Source: CAWEHU01 sp963808965
GTDB lineage: Bacteria > Pseudomonadota > Alphaproteobacteria > Acetobacterales > Acetobacteraceae
Direction: 5' to 3'
Length of the DNA: 64,000 bases
Assembly: GCA_963808965.1 (NCBI GenBank)
Contig: CAWEHU010000005.1
Location: 62,001-126,000 of the forward strand
Under the pieces are notes generated by a model. The model was not told where the DNA came from and ran no database searches. It worked only from the letters and a program-made list of their open reading frames with translations. Each line of letters starts with the position of its first letter. The first letter of the stretch is position 1. Position numbers and translations under genes: made by a program. Below are positions 1 to 9,671 of this stretch, in pieces.

Positions 1-267
1 GGTCGCGAAGACCTGGCCCGTCCGGTCCTCCAAGGTCAGGCTCGGCCGGCGCGCCGCGTCGAGCGCCGCTTCCGGGCGGGGAAGGTCCCAGGTGAACCAT
101 AGCAGCAGCGCTCCGAGGCCCAGCGCGGCCCAGATCCCGGCGATGACCGCCCATCGGAGCCAGCGGAACCGGACACGGGACGCGGCCGACGTCCGGGACC
201 GGCCGAGCACGGCGGCGCGCGCCGTCGAAGCCGGCCGGTTCGGGGCGATGCGGGGAGCGCGGGCCAT
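1..267 (-). CDS. Class A penicillin-binding protein (PBP1A-like), N-terminal fragment
   Basis: The window edge cuts this gene, leaving 89 N-terminal codons. Residues 1-38 form a basic cytoplasmic tail and about 39-58 are one hydrophobic membrane anchor. Next comes a W-D-L-P-R-P-E stretch and then the LTLEDRTGQVFA segment, which matches the start of the glycosyltransferase-51 region in bifunctional peptidoglycan synthases (family knowledge). Such enzymes polymerise lipid II and cross-link peptide stems in the periplasm. The catalytic domains lie outside the window, so the subclass (PbpC or MrcA type) cannot be decided. The start ATG at 265-267 is the only in-frame ATG before the anchor. Confidence 0.72.
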   Translation of the reverse strand, partial: MARAPRIAPNRPASTARAAVLGRSRTSAASRVRFRWLRWAVIAGIWAALGLGALLLWFTWDLPRPEAALDAARRPSLTLEDRTGQVFAT

Positions 268-389
268 GCGATGCCGGGGAGTGATAGAGGATAGCCTGGT
301 CGTGCCGGAAGGCCGACCGAGGAGTGGCGTGCCCTTGCCGGGTTACGCGGGCTTCCGCAGGATCAGACGCGGAAATTACCGGGGGACTT

Positions 390-1301
390 ATGAAGGGGCT
401 GTTTCTCGATGCCAGCGACGCCCTGGCGGATGTGTTCGACCGCATGGTGCGTGCGGACGACCCGCCCGTCACGGTGAGCCAGCAAGCCGACATCGACCCC
501 GCCGAATTGCCAAGGCTCCTCGCCGGCTACGACTTCGTGCTGGACGACCACAGTCCGATGCCGACCGAGATGCTGCGCGCCTGCCCCGGTCTCCGTCACA
601 TCATTTTTCTCGGCACCGGCGCCCGAAGCTACATGAACCCCGAGGAGCTGGCCGCGCTCGGTATCACCGTCCATACGATCAAGGGCTACGGCGACACGGC
701 GGTCGCCGAACACACGATCGCCCTGATGTGGGCCGCCGCACGGGATCTTGCACGAATGGACCGCGGAATGCGCGCGGGCCAATGGGTGCGTACGGAAGGC
801 GTGCAACTCACGGGCAAGACGATCGGCCTTGTGGGCTTCGGCGGGATCGCGTCGGAGGTCGCGCGGATCGCCGGCGGTGGTGGGATGCGCGTGCTGGCCT
901 GGAACCGCACGCCTCGAACCGCACCGGGCGTTCGCTTCATCGGCCTCGATGAGCTGCTGGCCGAGAGCCACGTTCTGTCGCTTCACCTGTTGCTGAACGA
1001 CGAGACGCGCGGTTTCCTCAACGCGGAGCGGCTTGAGCGACTGCGGCCGGGCGCCATTCTCGTGAACACGGCCCGCGCCGCGCTGCTGGACGAGGCGGCA
1101 ATGATCGCCGCGTTGCGCGAGGGCCGGATCGGGCACGCGGCATTGGACGTGTTCGACACCGAGCCGCTACCGCCTGGTCATCCGCTCACATCGCTCGACA
1201 ACGTGACGCTCTCCGCACACAGCGCCTTCCGCACCCCCGAGGCCAGCGATACGCTGATCCGCCGCGCTCTGGACATCGCGCGAACGATCGCCCAAGCGTG
1301 A
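390..1301 (+). CDS. D-isomer specific 2-hydroxyacid dehydrogenase
   Basis: A 303-residue cytosolic NAD(P)-dependent dehydrogenase that interconverts a 2-hydroxyacid and a 2-oxoacid; the substrate is not recognisable. The Rossmann dinucleotide motif IGLVGFGGIA is at about residues 146-155. The expected catalytic triad is present: Arg in VNTARAALLDE, Glu in FDTEPL and His in LSAHSAF. The ATG at 390 is chosen because a GGGGG-rich ribosome site precedes it and the protein then begins with the first beta strand (MKGLFLDAS); a longer in-frame extension from 324 lacks family similarity. It lies just before a tRNA and an MFS transporter, which may or may not be functionally linked. Confidence 0.85.
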   Translation: MKGLFLDASDALADVFDRMVRADDPPVTVSQQADIDPAELPRLLAGYDFVLDDHSPMPTEMLRACPGLRHIIFLGTGARSYMNPEELAALGITVHTIKGYGDTAVAEHTIALMWAAARDLARMDRGMRAGQWVRTEGVQLTGKTIGLVGFGGIASEVARIAGGGGMRVLAWNRTPRTAPGVRFIGLDELLAESHVLSLHLLLNDETRGFLNAERLERLRPGAILVNTARAALLDEAAMIAALREGRIGHAALDVFDTEPLPPGHPLTSLDNVTLSAHSAFRTPEASDTLIRRALDIARTIAQA

Positions 1302-1318
1302 GTGTACCCTCGCCTGTC

Positions 1319-1399
1319 GCCCGCCTGGCGGAACGGTAGACGCAGCGGACTTAAAATCCGCAGCCTGATGGCGTGGGGGTTCGAATCCCCCGGCGGGCA
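1319..1399 (+). tRNA. tRNA-Leu (anticodon UAA)
   Basis: The acceptor arm GCCCGCC (1319-1325) pairs with GGCGGGC (1392-1398), and the discriminator A is at 1399. The anticodon stem GCGGA/TCCGC encloses the seven-base loop CTTAAAA, giving anticodon TAA (leucine, UUA codons). The T arm is GGGGG-TTCGAAT-CCCCC. A lengthened variable region fits a class II tRNA. The 3' CCA is not encoded. Confidence 0.96.
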
Positions 1400-1503
1400 G
1401 GCGAGGTTCATAGGCCCACGAAACGGTCCGAGCTTGCTGGAAAACCTGCGCTGGGCGAAGCTAGTCCGGAAGGCGTACGGCGAGAGAAGAAAGGAGAAGC
1501 CTC

Positions 1504-2868
1504 ATGTCAGCAGGCCGCAGCGTCGATGTTCAGAGTTTCCTGAACGAGCATCCGTTTTCCGGATTCCAGTGGGTCATCTTCGCCCTCTGTTTCTTCATCG
1601 TCCTGCTGGACGGATTCGATACCGCCGCGATCGGTTACATTGCTCCATCGTTGCTGACCGAATGGGGCGTAGCGCGGCCGGATCTCGCCCCCGTCCTCAG
1701 CGCGGCGCTGTTCGGTTTGGCGGCTGGGGCCTTGTGCTCCGGACCACTGGCCGATCGGCTTGGCCGAAAAACGGTCCTGGTCGTCGCCGTGCTGATCTTC
1801 GGCGCGGCCTGCCTCGCCTCCGCGTTCTCGGGCACCCTGAACCACCTCGTGATATGGCGATTCGTGACCGGATTGGGGCTCGGGGCCGCCATGCCCAACG
1901 CGGTGACTTTGATGAGCGAGTATTGCCCTGACGCGCGGCGGGCAACGCTCACCAACATGATGTTCTGCGGCTTTCCGATGGGTGCGGCGTTCGGCGGCTT
2001 TCTGGCGGCCTGGATGATACCGCACTGGGGCTGGCGCAGCGTCCTGTTGCTCGGCGGTATTACGCCTCTGGTGCTGGGCTTCTTGATGCTCGTGTTGCTC
2101 CCGGAATCGGTACGCTACATGGTTGCCAAAAAGCAGCCGGTCGAGCGCATTCGCGCCGCGCTGCGCCGCATCTCCGCAACGGCGTCCGAAGCAACTGCGT
2201 TCGTCATGACCGAAAAGGCGCCCGCGACAACCGCGACGAGCGGCGCGGGCGTCGTGCTCTCGAGAGCCTATTTGGTGGGCTCGGTGATGTTGTGGGTAAC
2301 CTATTTCATGGGGCTCGTGATTTTCTATGCCCTCATCAACTGGATGCCGATCCTGTTCAAGGATGCGGGAATCGGCCCGAGCACCGCTTCGCTGATAGCC
2401 GCCCTCTTCCCGCTCGGCGGCATCGGGGCGATCTTCTTCGGCTGGCTGATGGATCGCTTCAACGGCAATCTGATCATCGCGGCCGGTTTCGCACTGACGG
2501 CCGTCGCCATTTATGCGATCGGCCTGACGGCGGGCAATGTCGCCCTGTTGATGCTGCTCGTGTTCGTGGGCGGAACCCTCATGAACACGGCCCAGTCCTC
2601 GCTGCCGGCGCTCGCCGCCGCGTTCTATCCGACACAGGGGCGCGCAACGGGTGTGGGCTGGATGTTGGGCCTCGGCCGTTTCGGTGGAATTGCCGGCTCA
2701 TTTCTGGTGGCGGAACTGACTCGCCGCCAGCTGACGTTCAGCCAGATCTTCATGGTCGTTGCCATTCCGGGACTGATCTCCGCGGCGGCGCTGATCGTGA
2801 AGCAACTGGCCCATCCGGAGGACAAATCCGCGCGTGCCGTCGCGGGGGAAGAAGTGCTGGGTCATTGA
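1504..2868 (+). CDS. MFS transporter, aromatic acid:H+ symporter type
   Basis: A 454-residue inner-membrane transporter with 12 predicted helices. The first helix carries the LLDGFDTAAIGY motif and the loop between helices 2 and 3 carries ADRLGRKTVLV, both typical of the AAHS group (PcaK, BenK, VanK, MhpT). These proteins import aromatic carboxylates with protons. A strong ribosome site (GAAAGGAG) lies upstream of the ATG. The neighbours do not reveal the substrate: a 2-hydroxyacid dehydrogenase lies upstream across the tRNA and a broken glycosyltransferase lies downstream. Confidence 0.85.
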   Translation: MSAGRSVDVQSFLNEHPFSGFQWVIFALCFFIVLLDGFDTAAIGYIAPSLLTEWGVARPDLAPVLSAALFGLAAGALCSGPLADRLGRKTVLVVAVLIFGAACLASAFSGTLNHLVIWRFVTGLGLGAAMPNAVTLMSEYCPDARRATLTNMMFCGFPMGAAFGGFLAAWMIPHWGWRSVLLLGGITPLVLGFLMLVLLPESVRYMVAKKQPVERIRAALRRISATASEATAFVMTEKAPATTATSGAGVVLSRAYLVGSVMLWVTYFMGLVIFYALINWMPILFKDAGIGPSTASLIAALFPLGGIGAIFFGWLMDRFNGNLIIAAGFALTAVAIYAIGLTAGNVALLMLLVFVGGTLMNTAQSSLPALAAAFYPTQGRATGVGWMLGLGRFGGIAGSFLVAELTRRQLTFSQIFMVVAIPGLISAAALIVKQLAHPEDKSARAVAGEEVLGH

Positions 2869-2904
2869 TCGGGGCGACCCGAGCCTTCCAGAAAGGGTCT
2901 CATA

Positions 2905-4190
2905 CTGCCAAAATCAAGCTCCGAAGCATGCAAGGAAGATTACTCGCGAACCCTGCCTATCCTGCTCGCGGTTTGCACTACTGCACCTTGGCCCGTGAGG
3001 AACGGTTATACACTCCGGGTCTTCAATCAATTGGAACAACTTTCGGCAAGGTGGCGTATAAAGCTCGTAGCTCCTCCGCCTCCCAAGGATACCGACAATT
3101 TTTCCGCGGACGATTGCGGAATACATCCCGGTCGATTTGCAAGGACCGGGCGTATCGCTTTCTTGGCGCTTCGACCCAGCAGGGTTGCGCGCCGCCGTGA
3201 ATGCCGCGGTTCTGAAGCACTCTCCTGACAGGGCTTTGGTCTGGTGTGGTGCCGAGAGGATCTGGTTAAACTCGCCAGACCTTCCGCCGGGCGTCTTAGA
3301 CTTGATCGATTGTGCGCCACTCTTTTTTTGGCATTCGCTTGCGGTCAAACAGAGTCTGCGCACCCGTATGAGCAACCTGAAAGAGCTGGTTATCTCCTAT
3401 CGGTTTGCGCGCCGCGCTGTACGGCGGTTCTCAAGCGTCATCTGTGCGGGAGAGACAGATGCGCGATGGCTGCGTTGGATCGGTGGTCGCCCCTCCGTAG
3501 AAGTCGTTCCAAACGGGGTTTCACTTCCGGACCTCGGAGTAGGCGAGCAAACAGAAGACAGCGTGCCGGATCGGCTACGCCTTAGTTTCACGGGTACTGT
3601 TAAACTTCGGACCAAACGTGGATGCGATTGAGTTTCTCGTCCGTGAGATCTGGCCCCTTGTGCGGTCTGTGTATCCAGACGCGGAACTGCTGATAGCCGG
3701 TCGCAACCCGACGCCGGCCGTTATCGCGTATGATGGACGATCCGGAGTTGTGGTCCGGGCTAATGTGCCGAATGTTTTCAGCCTTTTGCGCCAATCCCAA
3801 GTTTCGATCGCACCCATGCGGTTCGGCTCGGGCGTAAAAAATAAAGTGCTGGAGGCCTGGGCAAGCGGTATCCCCGTCGTGCTGACACCGCTCGCTGTCA
3901 ACGGCCTTACGATGCCTCGCGGCCACGAGCGACTGATCCACTCGACCGCACGTGATCTGGCGCAGGCGGTAATCGACATGTTCAGCAATAGTTCTGAGGC
4001 GCGCCACCTTGGAGCAAATGCTCGCCAGCATGTGCGCGAACATTACACTTGGAGACTTTGGGCTGATAGGATTGACCAACTGCTTCGCGATGCCGCACCA
4101 GACCACCTGCATCGGAGGGTGTTCGAGAACCCGGAGCGCAGGGCTCGGGCGATGCCGGCTAGCACCGCGGTGCGAAGCCCACGACTGTGA
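2905..4190 (+). pseudogene. Glycosyltransferase family 4 gene broken by two frameshifts
   Basis: Three frames in series rebuild one GT-B glycosyltransferase of about 425 residues. The first frame gives an N-terminal segment (ILLAVCTTAPWPVRNGYTLR). The second carries a membrane-associated middle and VEVVPNGVSLPDLG. The third carries the donor-sugar half, with SIAPMRFGSGVKNKVLEAWA. Each shift is explained by one extra base, a T near 3114-3115 and an A in 3602-3604. No ATG, GTG or TTG start is visible in the first frame before residue similarity begins, so the 5' end is uncertain. The middle and end resemble sugar transferases linked to exopolysaccharide or PEP-CTERM systems (family knowledge). 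Base composition is lower in GC than its neighbours. It may be a real pseudogene or a victim of the indel pattern seen elsewhere here. Confidence 0.7.
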
Positions 4191-4607
4191 TCAGGGTTCG
4201 GTCCCGCTCAACCGCGACGCCAGTTCCTGGCGAATCGCGTGCAGCCGGCTCGCGTTGGCGCAGGCAACCAGCACGGCTGCGAACTTCCCGTCCGAGCCGG
4301 CGATGAACAAAGTCCCTGCGGTTGTTTCGTCGCGAGGAGGCGAGGCCGTCATCTCCACGGCGTCGGGCCGCTCCTGTAGCGCGACGATAAGCCTCGCGAT
4401 CTCGCCATCTTTCGGTCCGAAATAGAAACGATGGCGCGGCCACTCCTCGCCATCCTTCGTCTCCAGTTCGATGGCGGCCAGTTCGAGCTTGCTCGTGAGG
4501 TCATGAAAGAGGCGTAAGCCCGCTTGGCGTGCCTCGTCCGGAAGCTGCGCTTCGTCCGCCTTGGCTTCGATCTCAACCGGTGACGATGCAGCCATCAGCC
4601 CGATCAT
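4191..4607 (-). CDS. Hypothetical protein (138 aa)
   Basis: I do not recognise a family. The protein is soluble, acidic-to-neutral and predicted cytosolic, with no signal peptide or membrane segment. A helical stretch at about 20-50 (rich in Glu, Ala and Leu) is followed by alternating strands, including LFIAGSDGKFAAVLVAC near the end. The start ATG at 4605-4607 is chosen for its GGGGGGAAG ribosome site. The gene abuts the stop of the broken glycosyltransferase tail to tail with no spacer and is divergent from the aldehyde oxidoreductase operon. Confidence 0.6.
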   Translation of the reverse strand: MIGLMAASSPVEIEAKADEAQLPDEARQAGLRLFHDLTSKLELAAIELETKDGEEWPRHRFYFGPKDGEIARLIVALQERPDAVEMTASPPRDETTAGTLFIAGSDGKFAAVLVACANASRLHAIRQELASRLSGTEP

Positions 4608-4743
4608 GATCTTCCCCCCGGCTTGGACCCGCCGATGTATAGACCTGGACGGCCCGGCCACGCGGCATTGACGCGGATGTGAACGCCGCTCCCGGCGAGG
4701 AGGGCCAGTCTGATAGGCAATTCGGTCAGCCGGGGAGACGACC

Positions 4744-5337
4744 ATGTCACGCATGACCAGGCGAGGGCTTCTGGGCGGCACGGCCGCCGGAGTCGTGACC
4801 GTCCCGCTGGCGAGGCACGGTGCGAATGCCGCGGCGGAGCCGCCGACCTTCCCAGCGCCCGCGCGCACGCCGGAGATGCTGGACGTCGTGCTCCAGGTGA
4901 ACGGCACCCGAGTCCCACTCACGATCGAGCCGCGGACCTCGCTGCTCGACGCGCTCCGCGAGCAGGCGGGGCTGACCGGGACGAAGAAGGGCTGCGATCA
5001 CGGATCCTGCGGCGCGTGCACGGTCCACGTAAACGGGACGCGGATCCTGTCCTGCCTAACGCTCGCCGCGCGCTGCCAGGGGAAGGCGATCACGACAATC
5101 GAGGGCCTGGCACATGGCGACGAGTTACATCCGATGCAGGAAGCCTTCCTGCACCACGACGCCTTCCAGTGCGGCTACTGCACGCCCGGTCAGATCATGT
5201 CCGCCGTCGCGCTCGTCGAGGAAGGTCACACCGGCACGGACGCCGAAATTCGCGAGTGGATGAGCGGTAACATTTGCCGTTGCGGCGCCTATCCCAACAT
5301 CGTCGCCGCGATCCGGGACACGGCGGGAAAGGCCTGA
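4744..5337 (+). CDS. paoA: Aldehyde oxidoreductase iron-sulfur subunit (PaoA-like)
   Basis: A 197-residue 2Fe-2S protein, the small subunit of a three-subunit molybdenum hydroxylase. A twin-arginine signal (TRRGLLGG, about residues 5-12) predicts Tat export to the periplasm, as in E. coli PaoA. The first cluster site is CDHGSCGAC plus a later Cys; the second is CGYCTPGQI with CRCGAYPNI. It would pass electrons from the molybdenum centre towards FAD. It is the first gene of a tight operon: the FAD subunit starts 3 bases after its stop. Confidence 0.88.
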   Translation: MSRMTRRGLLGGTAAGVVTVPLARHGANAAAEPPTFPAPARTPEMLDVVLQVNGTRVPLTIEPRTSLLDALREQAGLTGTKKGCDHGSCGACTVHVNGTRILSCLTLAARCQGKAITTIEGLAHGDELHPMQEAFLHHDAFQCGYCTPGQIMSAVALVEEGHTGTDAEIREWMSGNICRCGAYPNIVAAIRDTAGKA

Positions 5338-5340
5338 GCC

Positions 5341-6318
5341 ATGCGGTCCTTCAATCTGGTCCGGCCGGAGAGCATGGATGCGGCGCTCGCTGCCGCGCAT
5401 ACGGACGGGGCGGCCTTCATCGCGGGCGGCACCGACCTGATGCAGCTCATGAAGAACGATGTCGCGGCACCGGGGACGCTGGTCGACCTGGAGAAGCTGA
5501 ACCTGCGCGGGATCGAGACGACGACGCAGGGATTGCGCCTCGGCGCGCTCGCGACCATGAGCGCCGTCGCGGCGCACCCCGCCGTGCGGCAAGGCTGGCC
5601 GATGATCAGCCAGGCGCTGCTGCTCTCTGCCTCGCCGCAGGTACGCAATATGGGCACGATGGGCGGCAACCTGCTCCAGCGCACCCGTTGCGGCTACTTC
5701 CGGGATACAGGTTTCGCCTGCAACAAGCGCGACCCCGGCTCCGGCTGCCCGGCGATCAAGGGCGAGAACCGGATGCTAGCCGTGCTCGGCGTTTCCGCGC
5801 ATTGCATCGCGACGCATCCATCCGACATGCCGGTGGCCCTCATGGCGCTCGATGCGTCCGTCGAGCTGCGGGCGGCCGACGGCGGCACGCGCACGCTACC
5901 GCTCGCGCAACTCTACCGGCTTCCCGGGGATACGCCTCACATCGAGACCAATCTCCGGCCGGGCGAGCTGATCACCGCGATCGTGGTTCCCGCCTCCGAC
6001 GCGGCGCGCCGCTCCGCCTATGTCAAGGTGCGCGACCGGGAAAGCTTCGAGTTCGCACTGGTCTCGGCCGCGGTGGGACTCGCGGTTCAGGATGGCGTGA
6101 TCCAGGACGCGCGGGTCGGGATGGGCGGCGTCGGCACGATCCCCTGGCGTGCCCCGCATGTGGAAGCCGCGCTGCGCGGCCGGAGGTTAGAGAGCAACGT
6201 GCTGGAAACTGCGGCGGCACACGCCGCCGACGGTGCGGAGCCCGCTACTCAGAACGGATTCAAGCTCCGGCTCATGCAGCGCACCGTCTTGCGCGCGCTA
6301 CAGACCGTCGCAGCGTGA
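5341..6318 (+). CDS. paoB: Aldehyde oxidoreductase FAD-binding subunit (PaoB-like)
   Basis: A 325-residue FAD subunit of the xanthine dehydrogenase family. The flavin signatures FIAGGTDLMQLMK and GTMGGNLLQRTRC are present. A cluster of cysteines (TRCGYFRD, ACNKR, GSGCPAIKG, then HCIATHPSDM) matches the extra 4Fe-4S cluster loop known in E. coli PaoB; the role is inferred by family. It has no signal peptide of its own and would be co-exported with the PaoA-like subunit. It sits between the iron-sulfur and molybdenum subunits. Confidence 0.88.
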   Translation: MRSFNLVRPESMDAALAAAHTDGAAFIAGGTDLMQLMKNDVAAPGTLVDLEKLNLRGIETTTQGLRLGALATMSAVAAHPAVRQGWPMISQALLLSASPQVRNMGTMGGNLLQRTRCGYFRDTGFACNKRDPGSGCPAIKGENRMLAVLGVSAHCIATHPSDMPVALMALDASVELRAADGGTRTLPLAQLYRLPGDTPHIETNLRPGELITAIVVPASDAARRSAYVKVRDRESFEFALVSAAVGLAVQDGVIQDARVGMGGVGTIPWRAPHVEAALRGRRLESNVLETAAAHAADGAEPATQNGFKLRLMQRTVLRALQTVAA

Positions 6319-6328
6319 GGAGGGGACT

Positions 6329-8539
6329 ATGATCGTCGGACAGCCGATCGACCGCCTGGACGGCAAGTTGAAGGTCACGGGTCGCGCCAAGTACGCGGCC
6401 GAATTCGAGGTGCCGGGCCTGGTTCACGGCGTGCTCGTGCAAAGCACCGTTGCGGCAGGCGAGATCGAGGCGTTCGATATAGCCACGGCACAAGGAATGC
6501 CGGGTGTGCTCGCCATCATAACGCCGGAAAACGCGCTCCGTCTCCAGCTCAAGCAGGGAGCGCCGCAGACCGTCAAGGGGCCGTTGCTGCAGGACCGAAA
6601 CGTGCTGTTCAACGGCCAGCACGTCGCCATCGCCGTGGCCGACACGATCGAGCGCGCCATGGCCGCCGCCGCCGCAGTGCGCGTGCGCTACCGGCAAGGC
6701 GAAGCGATCACCGTAATGGAATCCGCGCTCGACCAGGCCTATCCGCCAAAGCATTTCCGCAACGGCGAGCGTTCACCCGACAGCAAGCGCGGCGATCCGG
6801 ACGCGGCGTTCGCCAACGCGCCCGTCCGCATCGAGGCGACGTACACGACGCCTGTCGAGCATCACAATCCGATGGAGCCGCACGCCACCATCGCCCACTG
6901 GAGCAAGGACCGGGACGGCGACCACCTCACCGTCTGGACAGCGACGCAGGGCATTCACGGCGCGCAGCAAACGTTCGCGGCATTGTTTGGCCTCGACCCG
7001 AAGAGCGTCACCGTGTTGGACCCGTTCGTTGGCGGTGGGTTCGGCTGCAAGGGCAATACTTGGCCGCCAGCCACGCTCGCGGTCATGGCGGCGAAGATCG
7101 TTGGTCGCCCGGTGAAGCTGGTCGTGACACGCGCCCAGATGTTCTCCTCCAACGGCTATCGTCCGAAGACGATCCAGAAGATCAAGCTCGGCGCTGACGC
7201 GAACGGGCGGCTGCTGGCGGCACGGCATGACGGGTTCTCGCAGATGTCGATGCCTTCACTCGGCGAATTCAGCGAGCCGGTCGGGCTGGCGACGGAGATG
7301 CTGTACGATTGCCCCAACCTCGCCGTGACGCATCGCCTGGTCGCTGTCAATCAAAGCCTGCCCACCTACATGCGCGCACCCGGCGAGGCATCCGGGGTGT
7401 TCGCCATCGAATCCGCCATGGACGAGCTCGCCGCCACGCTGAAGCTCGATCCGGTCGAGTTTCGGCTGCGCAACTACGCCGAAACAGATCCGAGCAACGG
7501 CAAGCCCTTCGCCGCCAAGGAGTTGCGCGCGTGCTACCGTCAGGCGGCGGCCGCGTTCGGCTGGAAGGACCGCAATCCCGCGCCCCGCTCCATGCGCGAC
7601 GGCAACGTGCTGATCGGGTGGGGCATGGCCACGTCCACCTATCCGACGAATCGCAGGCCGGCGCAGGCAAGCGTGCGGCTCAACGCCGATGGCACGGCGG
7701 TGGTGCGTTCGGGCACGCAGGATCTCGGCACCGGCACGTACACGGTCATGACGCAGGTGGCAGCTGACGCGCTCGGTCTGCCCGTTAGCCGCATCCGCTT
7801 CGAGCTGGGTGACAGCCGCTTCCCGCCCGCCCCCGTCTCCGGGGGCTCCGCAACGGTCGCGAGCGTAGCGCCGGCCGTGCAGGAGGCGGCGGAGGCGGTG
7901 CGGGCGCAGGTGCTGCAACTCGCCATCCAGGACCGCGGCCCGGAATGGCAGGGCGTTGATCCGGGGCAGCTCGCCTTCCAGAATGGCCTTGTCCTGGGGC
8001 CACCCGGCCGCGTCAGCCTGGGCGAGCTATTGGCCCATAGGGGGGTCGAGTATCTGGAGGCGGACAGCAAGGCCGAGTTGCCGAAGCTCGCGAACGACTA
8101 TTCCCGCCGCGCCTTCGGTGCGCAGTTCGCCGAGGTTCGCGTGGACCCCGACCTCGGCACGATCCGCGTCAGCCGCTATGTCGGCGCATTCGACTCGGGC
8201 CGGATTCTGAACCCCAAGACGGCGCACAGCCAGTTGAAAGGCGGCATCGTGTTCGGCATCGGCATGGCGCTGCTCGAGGAAACCCGCGTGGACGCCGACA
8301 CCGGGCGGATCGTTAACACTAATATCAGCGAGTACCTGCTGCCGGTGAACGCCGATGTCCCCGCGATTCAAACCATCATCGTCGACTCGGCCGACCCAAT
8401 CAGCACGGCCCTCGGTGTGAAGGGCATCGGCGAGCTGCCGATGGTCGGCGTGGCGCCCGCGATCGCGAATGCGGTCTATCACGCGACAGGCGTGCGGGTG
8501 CGGGATCTGCCCATCCGGATCGAGAACGTGCTGGCGTAA
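6329..8539 (+). CDS. paoC: Aldehyde oxidoreductase molybdenum-binding subunit (PaoC-like)
   Basis: A 736-residue catalytic subunit that binds the molybdopterin cytosine dinucleotide cofactor and hydroxylates an aldehyde or N-heterocycle. Motifs include the substrate-channel region GGGFGCKGN at about 230, the TYMRAPGE segment and the terminal catalytic glutamate in GVKGIGELPMVG. The ATG at 6329 is preferred because a GAGGAGGGG ribosome site precedes it and the protein then opens with the usual GQPIDRLDGKLKVTG. No PaoD/XdhC-type cofactor-insertion chaperone directly follows; the nearest XdhC is about 8 kb downstream. Confidence 0.88.
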   Translation: MIVGQPIDRLDGKLKVTGRAKYAAEFEVPGLVHGVLVQSTVAAGEIEAFDIATAQGMPGVLAIITPENALRLQLKQGAPQTVKGPLLQDRNVLFNGQHVAIAVADTIERAMAAAAAVRVRYRQGEAITVMESALDQAYPPKHFRNGERSPDSKRGDPDAAFANAPVRIEATYTTPVEHHNPMEPHATIAHWSKDRDGDHLTVWTATQGIHGAQQTFAALFGLDPKSVTVLDPFVGGGFGCKGNTWPPATLAVMAAKIVGRPVKLVVTRAQMFSSNGYRPKTIQKIKLGADANGRLLAARHDGFSQMSMPSLGEFSEPVGLATEMLYDCPNLAVTHRLVAVNQSLPTYMRAPGEASGVFAIESAMDELAATLKLDPVEFRLRNYAETDPSNGKPFAAKELRACYRQAAAAFGWKDRNPAPRSMRDGNVLIGWGMATSTYPTNRRPAQASVRLNADGTAVVRSGTQDLGTGTYTVMTQVAADALGLPVSRIRFELGDSRFPPAPVSGGSATVASVAPAVQEAAEAVRAQVLQLAIQDRGPEWQGVDPGQLAFQNGLVLGPPGRVSLGELLAHRGVEYLEADSKAELPKLANDYSRRAFGAQFAEVRVDPDLGTIRVSRYVGAFDSGRILNPKTAHSQLKGGIVFGIGMALLEETRVDADTGRIVNTNISEYLLPVNADVPAIQTIIVDSADPISTALGVKGIGELPMVGVAPAIANAVYHATGVRVRDLPIRIENVLA

Positions 8540-8563
8540 GGAGGCCGGACGTTCCGCCTATCG

Positions 8564-9671
8564 CTACGGCGACGGATGGAGTTGCAGTTTCTGCACTCGC
8601 CAGTTCAACAGCTCGGCGACATAGAGCGTGTTCTCGGATGGGCAAGCTATTTGATGGATCCAGCCGAACTGCTTGAGCGGACGGCCGCCGCGCCCGAGTA
8701 CCCCGAGCAGCTTTCCGTCGAGGCTTAGCTTGTAGATCCGTCCGGGATAGGCGTCCGAGGCATAGAGCACCTGATTCGGGCCGGGGGTGATGCAAACGGT
8801 CCACGGCGCGCCGGCGACAAAGGTTTGCGCGGTGCCAGGCGGCGGTGTCTGATTTGGCTTGTTGCCGATCACCGGTTTGGTATTCGGGTCGAACGGCACG
8901 TCAATCGTAATTTGCCGAAGCAGCTTTCCATTGGTGTCGAATACCTGAATGCGACGATTGCCGCGATCGGCAACGTACACCTGGTTGCGCGCATCCACGG
9001 CGATGCTGTGCGGGCGTATTGAGCTGCCCTGGCTGATCCCCGGGGCTTCCCCAGGACGCAAGCCACTCGCCATCAGGGCTCACCTTGGCGATCCGGGCAT
9101 TGATGTAGCCGTCGCTGATATACCCGTTCCCGTCGCTATCCCAGGCGATGTCCGTCACTTGCCGGAACATTCCGTCGATGGGCGGCAGCGGCGGCTTTGG
9201 GTGCTTCAGTGGCCCGGTATCCTCGTCGGACGCTTCCTGCTTGCGGCCGAACACCATCGCCACGCGGCCTTGCGGGTCGAACTTGATGACCATGTCCGAG
9301 CCCTTGTCCGTGACCCAGATGTTGTCAGCCGGGTCCACTTTCACGGTGTGGGCGAAGGACCAAGCGTAGAGATTATGGCCGATCTCGCGCACGAAATTGC
9401 CGTCGCGGTCGAACTCGAGCAGCTGCGCGGCCGCTGCGGCATAGGCGGGGCCGGTGGTGTTGCCGCGCGAGAAGGCAAAGACGTGGCCTTGGGAGTTGAC
9501 CGCAACGCCGGAGACCTCGCCGAAATACGTATTGGGCGGCAGTTTCAGGGGATCGGGGACACTATCATAAGCGATCTCGGGAACCTGCGAGCTCGGGGCG
9601 GAACCCGCGGGGACTTGCGCGAGGGCGGCTGGGCCGATGAACAAGAGTACACCCGCGAGACAACGCATCAT
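8564..9671 (-). CDS. Secreted NHL-repeat beta-propeller protein, frameshifted
   Basis: Two frames together give a protein of about 368 residues with an N-terminal signal peptide (MMRCLAGVLLFIGPAALAQ) and repeated NHL-type blades such as GVAVNSQGHVFAFSRG, NIWVTDKGSDMVIKFDPQG and VYVADRGNRRIQVFDTNGK. The join is repaired by removing one base from the GGG at 9012-9014, giving the seamless LNTPHSIAVDARNQ. Proteins of this type are often annotated as peptidyl-alpha-hydroxyglycine alpha-amidating lyase-like, but enzymatic activity cannot be inferred here. It is convergent with paoABC, its stop lying 24 bases from the paoC stop. Confidence 0.7.

Noticed and set aside
1302..1931. Plus-strand open frame covering the tRNA and the start of the MFS gene
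   Set aside because: It runs through a structurally perfect tRNA and is out of frame with the transporter.
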